Of a DNA stretch of 39,653 bases, positions 28,305-37,682 are shown piece by piece. The notes beneath the pieces are model-generated. The model ran no database searches. It had not been told where the DNA came from and worked only from the letters and a program-made list of their open reading frames with translations. Source of the DNA: Nemertoderma westbladi. Lineage: Eukaryota > Xenacoelomorpha > Nemertodermatida > Nemertodermatidae. The translations under genes were made by a program, and so were the position numbers. The stretch covers positions 1-39,653 of the forward strand of contig JAUCBJ010008601.1 in assembly GCA_032718475.1 (NCBI GenBank), read 5' to 3'. Position 1 is the first letter of the stretch. Each line of letters opens with the position of its first letter.

Positions 28305-29873
28305 AGAGAAACGGAGCAACTCGTCTCTGGACGAGCGAGTGAGCGAAACACAACGAGGACGTGCCTTCCCGGCACACGCAATGTTCATCAACCGCAGCTG
28401 CCCGTACATCCTTTGTGACTCTAGGAGAACTTCGAACCGCTCCAGGAAGTCCAACATCCCTCCGTCGCTCTCAAAGTCCCCGTAGTGGTTATTAACCCAG
28501 AGCAGCACAACGCGGACGACGCGATCCCGGAGAGTCGAGAATTCGAAGGACTCAATGAGTTTATCCGCGACCCTCCGGGGCGAGTCGATGAAGGCCCGGT
28601 GGGTGAGGAGGAAGTCCTCGACGTAGGTCGGGTCCACCACCGCGTGCTCCTCCACCAGATGGGAGCGCAGTCGGTCCGGGGTGCCCCGGATCACGATGTA
28701 GCCCTTACGGGACCCCGTGTCCCGCTGCTCCGTGACCATAACCACCTGCCCGTTGTCCTCGATCCGTCGCGTGTTCTCCTCCCCACGATGCAAGATGTTG
28801 TGATACTCGTTCTGTAGAACGCAGACGAACTGACAGTCGTCTGTTCTCGTCCGCATTGTACCGCGATGGAACATTTTATCTTTACAAGCGGCGCAACCGA
28901 AGGAATCCCCCAGCTGTAGAGTATCTGTTCTCCCGTCGGAATGGATTATATCCACGGCGCCGTTCACTATGACAGCCCAGGAATCGAAGGCTTCCCCATC
29001 CGCTAACACCACGGTCCCCGCTTTCTGTATTACCGCGAACACCATCGCCTGGCAGAGAGCGCGCCGCACCGGGAAGGTTGTGTTGGAGAAGGCGGGGAGG
29101 TGCTGAACGAACTCGAGGAGGACGTCGATGTCGTCGTCGGTGCGGTACATCGGCTCCTTCTCGAGGCATTCACGGACAATATCGTGGACGACGAGGGATT
29201 CTGAGGAAGATATTTGTTGGAGGAGGTCGTCGTCGTCGTCGTCGGAGTCAGGAGCCGAGTCCGAGGTCTCGGGAGCGGTTCCCGGACGGAGGAGACGCTC
29301 GCTGGTCGTGGTGGAGGAGACGCTGGACTGGGGGCTGTGGGACGGCGGCCGGAGGGACTCTGGGTCCGGTAACGGCGGCTCCGTAGGAGCGCCCGGGAAC
29401 TCGGACTCGGTAAGCGAGCAACTACGACGGGGGGACCGCGGTATCGGCGCCACCGATGGACGCTTCTCGCTCCCGCACACAGAGTGTCGCATCCTCTCGC
29501 TACTCGGGTAGCTAACCACTACCAGCTCGGCGTCCTCCAGAACCAGACAGTCGACACCCCGTAACGATTTACCATGGCAACGCTTACCGAAGCAGCTTTG
29601 AGGGAGGAGCATTCCCCCGTCTATAAACACCGTCCCGGACAGTAACACGTACCAGCAGTAACTGGGTTCGCTGCGAGTAAACAGTATCGTGTTCGCCTTG
29701 TGGCATTGGTAATACACTTTATGGCATAAATTCTTTATATCGAACTCTTTGAGTCCACGAAACGCTTCCATTGCGTGGAGGTGGTAGTAAATGTATCGAA
29801 GGTCTTGGGAACTTCTGTCCTCTGGCGGTTTTATTAAACAAATTACAAAATGTCTGTCAACAAACGACGCCAT
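28305..29873 (-). CDS. RAPGEF2: Rap guanine nucleotide exchange factor (PDZ-GEF), exon 1: two cNMP-binding-like domains and REM
   Basis: This is the 5' coding exon of the same gene, 523 codons, from ATG at 29873 (MASFVD, as vertebrate RAPGEF2 begins MASYVD) to donor TCT|GTGAGT at 28305. Domains: cyclic-nucleotide-binding-like 1 about 30-122 (CWYVLLSGTVFIDGG, FGKRCHGKSLRG); Ser/Pro linker with an acidic run of seven Asp about 123-245; cNBD 2 about 250-362 (AVIVNGAVDII, LGDSFGCAA, MRTRTDDCQFVCVLQ); REM/RasGEF_N about 385-505 (GYIVIRGTPDRL, EDFLLTHRAF, LMNIACAGKA). The phosphate-binding cassette of cNBD 2 is degenerate, as in the whole family, so cAMP/cGMP regulation is doubtful. If the intron is retained, translation adds 34 residues and stops at 28200. 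A possible 5'-UTR acceptor (TTTTTATTTAATTAG) lies just upstream. Confidence 0.95.
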
Positions 29874-32800
29874 TATCAGTTTATTTGGGGGCCTAATTAA
29901 ATAAAAAGTACCGCAGTACCGTACTGCCGTAGTTAGGTAGTTGTATCAGTCAGGCAGTGCTGCAGTGTCAGACAATCAGAGTGCTGGAGTGTAGTTGACA
30001 GTAGATTTTGGATTTCTATGCTCTACTGCAGTCAGTACTGTCTGACTGTATACAGTATAGGCCTAATTAATGACTATAATAATAATAATAATATATAATA
30101 ATAATAGTATAATAATAATACTTTTCCCTCTTATTCAGTTATTACTGATAAAAACGTTCCATGGTGGTCAAACTTATTACAAATGAGTTTTTCATTTTCG
30201 GGGTGGGTTAGCTGATTTTAATAACGATGTAAAAAAGTTACTTTTCGTAGCACCAAAGTCGTAATTTTGAAAAATAATAAGTGAAAAATTAAAATTTTGT
30301 GAATTTCTTATTACTTACAAAAACTGTGTTTAGGCGGACTGTTTCAGGGTGTGTTCCAGAATATTTTTACTCACTAGTATTCCAATGGGAACAGCCCCTG
30401 TTTCAAGTTATAAATTGTCCTACAGCATTCTGACATTGAACGATAATGAAGTTTTGTCTTAAATTCCTGGTTGTATCTAAATAATATATAAAAAAAACAT
30501 GCCGCAATTATGCAATGGGCTGACTGGCTGATGGGTGGTATTAAATTAATCTTCCAGCCAAATGTCAACAACTACAGTAGTATGAACCCATTACATAATC
30601 AACCATCAAAAATACGGTGTGTGATGTCCTGATGTGTGACTTCTATAAATATTGTAATAAAACTTCGCCATAAGATCGGGATCCCGGTAATTTAAGTATA
30701 ATACAGTACCGTCTACCATTTATTCATTTCAACAGTAGGTCGTAGGTCTAAATTTATTACTAAAATGTATGAAAGTAATCGAATGGAATTGTCTTAACTC
30801 TTCCTGGCTGCCTGGGGACAATTTGTATTTAATTGCAAATTACACAAAATCCTTCAGTCCTTAATGATGCACGCTGGGAATTGGTCGGATTATGGATCAC
30901 AATAATATTTCCGATCAAAATGACTGGATGAAATGTACATGCAAGTTTCAGTGAAAAAGCAGACAGTAGTCTATCCCTAGGCATAGGCGTATGCCTATTG
31001 TATATTAGGTGTAGGGTGTATTATGTGGTGGGCCTACACTGTAGGACAAAAGTTAAAATAAGCTACATAAATTATATTATTGTAATCAAGAATCAAAGTA
31101 AGCTTACCCTTACTGCCTTACAGTACACAGTAGGCCCTAGTAATTGGGATTATTAATACTTGGCTATACGCTGTACAAATATAATCCTCCAGATAACTAA
31201 GAAATATGCAACCAATACTACTGTAACTGTGTAACATGCATCTAAGATTAACCATGAACCTACTCATTGGTTGTCTACACTCTACTTGTATATTCCTACA
31301 TACATACATACAGTACATGCTATGCTACATGCATGTGCATTACTGTAATATACCTGTACATAATTAATTGAATTCTACTGCTGTACTGTATTCTAGACAA
31401 GGAAAATCCATCATATAAACCCTTCGAGTAATTTATAATCATTTTTATTTATCAGATCATTAGACAAACCTAAACAAAACAACAGCAGAGCAGTCTGATT
31501 GACTTTTCAACTGTGTCCTTAAATAAGGCTTAACAATTGACTAACTAACTATTAAACTCCAATTATAACAGTATTAACAATGGACTGATGGATATCCGAT
31601 GGGATTCTGTGCAAAGTATGTCAGACTTTAGACAAGTAAAGTTTCTTATTGCAGTAACAGTAGGCCTTCATGGCTACATGATGTAGAGTGAGTGTACTGA
31701 AGTATCAATAACATCGTCGTTAAATAGTACAATAAAGGCAAGAAGGCAACACAATCACAAACACAGCTGAAACCAACTTCTGTGTGGGAATGGGAAGCAT
31801 TGGATTGCAGTTTGTTCCTCAAAGGCCATGTGGAGTTACTAAATTAACAATACAAATGCGGTGATGATATGCGTTGCGTATGCATGTGATATGCGAAACG
31901 TGAAAGTAAGCAACTCCTTTTGGATTAACAGAAGCAACTGATGGCTGATGCGGAATAAGTTATGTAATCCATGAAAATAATGTATCTAAGTCAATGAACA
32001 GCTGGACTATTTCAATGGAATCTTTCATAGCTTCTTTTAAACATTTTTCATTAGGTGGCACACAATCTTAATGCATATAGCAGGTTAGGAAATAATGGTT
32101 AAATAACAAAGGTTAGTGCATAACGGTTAAAGGAATGAATAAAAACGAATATTAGGAATTTCATTTTGAAAATATTTACAGTATAGCTTCATTAATTAAA
32201 TTAACTTAATTAACTTAAATTAAATTGACTGGGCGGCATATCATTCAACTAGGCGGCAAAAGTGCCACCCAGTGGCAATGTTAAACGAGGCTATGCAATC
32301 TTTACTACAATGGGTAAAGCGATAATTAGTCGGGACAAACTCATCCGAGCAAAAAACCATAACTGCAGCCGAAGTTTACTCGCATTACTTTACAAGGATA
32401 TCTTTTACATTTCGCTATCGGAACGTATGATTATGTTGGACAACGCCGTTGCTGCGCCTCTTTACAGTAGTTTAATTTAACTATACTTTCATTACAGTAG
32501 CACAGTATACTTTATACACTGTTCACTGACAATTAATTAGGGCCTACATAATATTAAGCCTAAACGTATATAGGAAATAATTTTGACATCATATCTCACA
32601 AAATAATACATAACCTTCATATACTGATAAAGTCGTACAGTAAGTTTAGTGAAAGTATTATTTGTTAAATTAAATATAAATTAAAAAATGGAAACAAGGA
32701 ACCGGTTACGGTAACTATATAATTTCAAATTTAAGATGGGAGTTAAACACTCGGTGGATAGGATATTATGTTTTTGGAGAATGCCCTACGAATCCTCTGC

Positions 32801-33548
32801 TTATTATCGGCTGCCCAAGATCGTTCCTTACTCCCTACTGGCCCGTAGCTGCAAGAGCTTCTTGATATATGCCTAATGTGATTGGTGTGATTTATACTGT
32901 TGCTTTGCTACAGTACTGTAGTAGGCCCTAGTACTACTGGTAGATTTCATGCACACATGGCGCCCTCATGATGGCCATTTGTGGGCAACCAGCTAAAATC
33001 AAATGCTATGTTGTTTAGTTTATACTGTAGGTATACTGTATAATGCATACTATACTGTATACTGGGCCTTAAATTCTGGTCTATTCACAATAGTGATTGT
33101 TGGATATTTTATTTATGTATTAAATCTGCAAAGCTTTAGGGTTAATAACCCTTTGTTATGTGGGACAATATCAAGGCACATATGTACAGTACACTGTTTG
33201 GTGTATTTGTTATTGTTTTTGCATAATGTTTAACACAATACCTTTGTTCCATCTGATATCCACCTGAATCCACGTTGATGAGCACTCTTCCACCTGATAT
33301 CCACCTATTGGCCACCTAACTCCACCCAGCACTCAACTTACTACTGTACATATTAGTGTTGTTTGTTCATCACTATCACTAATGCAACAGTTCAAATTAC
33401 ATTATTCCTTGTTACATTTTCTTGTTCTCCACAGTTAAATTGTGAGAAATTCCAGTGAAAATATAGCCTGGAGCGGGTTTGGAGCAATACAGAAGGGATT
33501 TCCAGACCAAAAAAGGAACATTCACCCCTAAGAAACAGTCAGGGGGGA
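29874..33548. other. AT-rich non-coding region upstream of RAPGEF
   Basis: The first few hundred bases should hold the RAPGEF 5' UTR/promoter. An (AAT)n microsatellite lies at about 30064-30120. CACCTGATATCCACCT-like direct repeats occur near 33250-33310. Open frames at 32262-32480 and 33003-33233 show no domain and no coding bias. No RNA gene was recognised. Confidence 0.45.
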
Positions 33549-33571
33549 GGGGGGGGGGGGGGGGGGGGGGG
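33549..33571. repeat. Poly(G) run of 23
   Basis: A nearly pure G tract from 33542 with one A at 33548. It is the plus-strand G counterpart of the poly(C) tracts elsewhere and can in principle form a quadruplex. Confidence 0.9.
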
Positions 33572-34662
33572 CTGATAGTAATCTACTCTACTACAATGTG
33601 CGGACCGCTGTTTATGATTGCTGTTCGTGCTTTTAGACCTTTAGCAGTTTAACCTGCCAAATTTAGGTGTCTTCTAGGTTATAAATCGACTTTAGCCTAT
33701 GACAAGTATTTGATACACATAAAACTACATTAGCCGAAGCCAGCCTATGCGCGACCATTCACCCACTGGATTTACCCGGGAGACTGGATTCGGATGCTCT
33801 GACCTTATTGCGGTGTAGGCCTACTGTACTATTCGATTGATCGTTAATATATAATCTCTGACAAATATTATTCACTTTCGGGAAATATTAACAGTTCCTT
33901 TAGGACGTGGCGCTCTAAGTATGTAAACAGAGTTATGACTTACACTAAACACAACGGGATGGCTAATGATTCACGTATAAAGCGCATTCTTTAGGAGATG
34001 CTTTGTTATCTATCACACTCATGCACACTACCGCACACTGCTGCACACCGATCTGCCGACCTTCACTAATTTTAGTCACATATAAAGAGAACAGCAACCG
34101 ACACATGTAGGGCCTATGAAATAGCATTCAATTCACTCCAAAACCACTATAATGTAAGTCGCAATTGCTATATGTAACCGGTCTCTAACCTTCAGTATAT
34201 CAAGAAGATTGGGGTTTTATGGTTATTTATCGATATTCTCCAAATATAACAATATTCCATCAACTGATACAATTAATAACCGACAGTAAATAGCAGTAAA
34301 ATAATGCGGTGCTTTAAGTATAAACAGAGTCTGACCAGTTTTGTTTGTGATATGAGGTGCGTTATGATATGGTTTGATAACAGTTATACGTTTCTATAAT
34401 CAAAGCCGTTCTAATGTTTGGCTAAAGTCTGAAACACAGAATAATTCCACAGCCGGTGTTCTAGGCTTAGGAAAAATACACACAGACTGAATTGCGTGAG
34501 TTTCTGTATGCACTGTCTAACACAGAGTGAAAACCGCTCTGATTGGTCGAGCCGAACAAAGAAAGCCAAAAGCTACACGTCGACATCTCAGCTGATAGAT
34601 GTCGTCATCTGAAATACACTGTATTAAGAGTATTTTGGTGCATTGCGGCATAAAATTGCTAG
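33572..34662. other. Non-coding stretch
   Basis: No gene seen. A CCAAT-type box (complement of GATTGGTCG) lies at about 34539, without an obvious dependent gene. Confidence 0.35.
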
Positions 34663-34780
34663 TTATGTCCGCTAAAGTACACATACAGAAGAAATGGCTT
34701 TTTATGTCCACTAAAACACCTGTACAGTAAGGAAACGGCTTTTTATGTCCGCTAAAACACCTACAGAGTACTTTGCGGGG
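34663..34780. repeat. Three diverged tandem copies of a 40-bp unit
   Basis: TTATGTCCGCTAAA... recurs at about 34664, 34704 and 34745. The first two copies end in GGCTTTT and the third diverges after CACCTACAGAG. Confidence 0.75.
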
Positions 34781-34892
34781 AAAATAACCAGCTAATTCCG
34801 CAAAAGCCTTTACACCGCTCCCAGAAAATGGGATTTAATTCTATAAAATATAAAAAATCACAGTTTCTAAAATATAAAAATACTCTAAACAG

Positions 34893-35775
34893 TTAGTCTT
34901 TCTTGCGCGGACGGTGTTTACGCAGTTTTTTGAGGCTAGCAAGAGTCCTTTTCTCTTTGGGGCGAGCCACTTTACTAGGAGGGCTATAACTCCTGGGTGA
35001 AGGGTGCAATACAATTGCATCGGAAGGTTTGGGATTACGATCGGTGTATACGCCGGTCGAGGTACCTGGTTGATCGATATCAACCTCAGTGGAGCGAGGT
35101 CTAACGGCTTTTAGAGCGCGTTTTAGGACAGCAGCTACTACTGGTCCCTGACGAGTCGTCTGAACGATAGCGGTAGGTGGACCGTGTGTAGTGAGAATTT
35201 CCTCGGTTTGACGATTCTTTTCAACTCGTGTTCTCAGGCTCTATAGGAATCGATATGCTTCTCCTCGAGCTGATTTTCCTCCGCTTGTTGTTGGAAGCAT
35301 TCGTCTAAAACTCTTTTAGAGTAGAGTCGTCCAAGTTTGATATCTTCTTAGAGATTCTGGATTTCCTGATCGAAGTGAGATAAAGCTAATTCGTTTACCG
35401 CTTGGACTTGCTGCTGCAATTTACGTTTCTCTAAACAATTGTAGGTTCCCATTCCGATCTTTTGACGAATAGTGTCCAACGCGTTTCGTACAACTCTCTC
35501 CTCCGCCTCGGTGACAGGTTGTATCGGGTTAAACCGGGACGATGATACAGGTTGAATGGCGATATTAGATGTCCGCGTCCCAATCCGACTGGGTAAGATG
35601 GGCGAATATTTAGGGAGCCCACAACCGGAGTGCCACTCACTAACTGTTCGGGTAACACTAGATCTTTGAACAGTGAGTACAGCTCGGGAGGATCCGTGAT
35701 ACTATTAGGATCAAGAGTCTGAGGTCTAACTAGGGAATGAGGAGGTCTGACCGAGTATTCCGGAACTCTGATCAT
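34893..35775 (-). pseudogene. Decayed gene of unknown family, Pro-rich N-terminus and basic C-terminus
   Basis: From ATG 35775 (MIRVPEYSVRPP) a Pro/Leu-rich frame runs to a stop near 35431, but coding character passes to a second frame before that, around 35540-35600. That frame gives a Glu/Gln-rich, probably helical segment (EAEERVVRNALDTIRQKIG). It is broken by TAA at 35348-35350, and the frame changes again near 35235. The last frame ends at 34893 with a very basic tail (KKLRKHRPRKKD). Original length was about 290 residues. I recognise no family. A basic tail suits a nucleic-acid-binding structural protein. Gag-like or DNA-virus/Polinton core-type proteins are possible, unproven ideas. 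Confidence 0.55.
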
Positions 35776-35790
35776 AGGTTTATTTAAGGA

Positions 35791-36432
35791 TCATTTGAAT
35801 CGAACGAGCGTAGGTGATACACCGAACAAGTTTCGCTCGAAACTCCCATAAATATAGCGAGTAAAACCGTGTTTAAAGCAACGTCTCCGCGGATGTTTAT
35901 GTCTTTCCGTTTGTTGGTTGGGTCTTGGGCATTCATCGCAATAATACCAAAGACGCACGTCTTGTAGGGGAAACGCGGGTGATATTTATTCGGTTTTACA
36001 ATGTTTCTCTCAAGAATTCCAAATATACGTTGGAGTTACCGCGTTTATCCGGTTCTTTAACGTCTTCTCTTTCGAGTCGATTTCGAATAGAATTTTCGCA
36101 TTCGATTTCCAGTTTATCGTTCCGACTCCACTGGGTAGGATATTTAAATAGTACTATTTCTCTTTCGGTGTCGACATAGTCCGTATCGTGTAATGGCCAG
36201 TAGTTAAGAAGTCCATATACGTACCATTACGATGCGTATAGCGAGCGGTGAATTTTCTATAGTCCAATTCACGTGTAAGTTGCTACTGGGACATCGGCGG
36301 TTCGATATAACGACCATCGTCCTCCGTAGTAGTTGGACTAGCGTCGCCGCGTATCAAGCTATCAACAAACGCTTGTAAAGGTAGAGTATATCGCTCCCTG
36401 ATACCAAGATCATCTTCTATCAACTCAGTCAT
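35791..36432 (-). pseudogene. Decayed gene of unknown family immediately upstream, possible Cys/His cluster
   Basis: An ATG at 36432 opens a frame (MTELIEDDLGIRERY) interrupted by TAG at 36283-36285. The same frame remains coding-like after the stop to about 36190. Coding character then continues in a neighbouring frame (REIVLFKYPTQW, NVYLEFLRETL) and later in another containing YYCDECPRP and RRCFKHGF, a possible zinc-binding Cys/His cluster. The last frame ends with TGA at 35791-35793, only 15 bases before the next ATG. At least one nonsense and two frame lesions are visible. No family recognised; the compact spacing is unlike the host genes here. Confidence 0.5.
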
Positions 36433-37139
36433 AGCTGCTATATGAGTTTATCAATATCATAATGAGTTTATAATTAGGCTAGTGGGCGTCGCTGCCTACC
36501 CCTCACGGCCCCCGGACAGCGCAAGATCCTCAGCGCTGATGCATTGCCGCCGATGTGCTTATCGCCAACATAGTAGCTGCACAACGACCACAACAACCAG
36601 CGCGAGTCACTCCACTGTCCGTCCCAAGGGCTAAGATTTACTTCAGGTTAGTACTGCAGAGTTAGGGCTACTTTCACAATTGCGACTCACTACTGTAAAC
36701 ACACTTTAGTAGTAACATTCACCTATAAACGCACAAATTCCACACAACTGTCACAAACCGCACACATTCGGGCCATTTGTCCGTTAGTCAAGTGCCTTCC
36801 AGAATGCCACGTTATTATTGGGTATCCTTGGATACTAGCAGTGTGCTATTCATTCCTTATGCTATTCAATGGGGCAAGCCTTTATTGTTCTTTTAACTCA
36901 CTTCTAATTCTAGAGTGGTTGTTGCCATGGTGACATTATGGAAAGCTAGCAGTAGAATTAGGGTAATTCTCATGCATACAGATCTGGGATGCTATTTAAT
37001 AGTAATTCTTTAATTGTCAATATTCCTCTTTATACATGATTTAATGAATTTTATCGGCTATTGACTATATATTGGAGATTCTCGCACACTAATATACTTA
37101 ATAGGGTGAATCTCCGCTCCCATGATCTATTAATTAATG
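36433..37139. other. Non-coding stretch
   Basis: A GC-richer patch at about 36480-36640 stands out from AT-rich surroundings but has no frame or repeat I can name. Confidence 0.35.
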
Positions 37140-37600
37140 GAATTTTGGGAATGTTATAAATTGTATAAAAATGACAATTTATCAAATCCATTAAAAGAAA
37201 TGAATTTAAATTTATTCCCGTAAATTTTATTATTTAATATTAAAATAGACACAATTTTATTCCAGAACATATCTGGGGACTGGGATCCTTGATTCTAGGA
37301 AATTTGTCCTTTTAAGAGTATTGGTAAGTGCTACGATATCTTAATTGACTAGAATTTTAAAGGATCTAAATTTTGACAGATTTTAATTTATAGATTCTCT
37401 AGAGTTAACTTGTAAGTAGTTACTCTATTGTATTTGTTTGACAGATTTTATAAATATTAATAGTTAATATTTAAGATGGGCACCGGTTTATTCCAGAACA
37501 TGTCTGGGGACGTTAACCATTGATTCTAGAATTTTGTCTTTTAAGTATATCGGTGGGTGCCGCGATATCTTAATCGACTAGAATTAGTCGCTACTGTTAA
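37140..37600. repeat. Diverged 231-bp tandem duplication
   Basis: TTCCAGAACATATCTGGGGA at 37260 recurs as TTCCAGAACATGTCTGGGGA at 37491, followed in both by TTGATTCTAG, TTTTAAG, GCGATATCTTAAT/ACGATATCTTAAT and GACTAGAATT. The offset is constant at 231 bp. Similarity extends some 40 bp leftwards (TTTAATATTAAAA versus TTAATATTTAAGA). Confidence 0.82.
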
Positions 37601-37682
37601 AGGGAAATCACGCTACTATATGTATTATTTAATATACGGTATGAGAGCAATATCGCAAGAAGCAATGTCAGTGAGAAGAGGC

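Noticed and set aside
32262-33233. Short plus frames upstream of RAPGEF
   Set aside because: Isolated, with no motif and AT-rich composition like the surrounding non-coding DNA.
34530-34560. CCAAT box as a promoter
   Set aside because: A single motif with no TATA/initiator or dependent gene; chance occurrence is likely.
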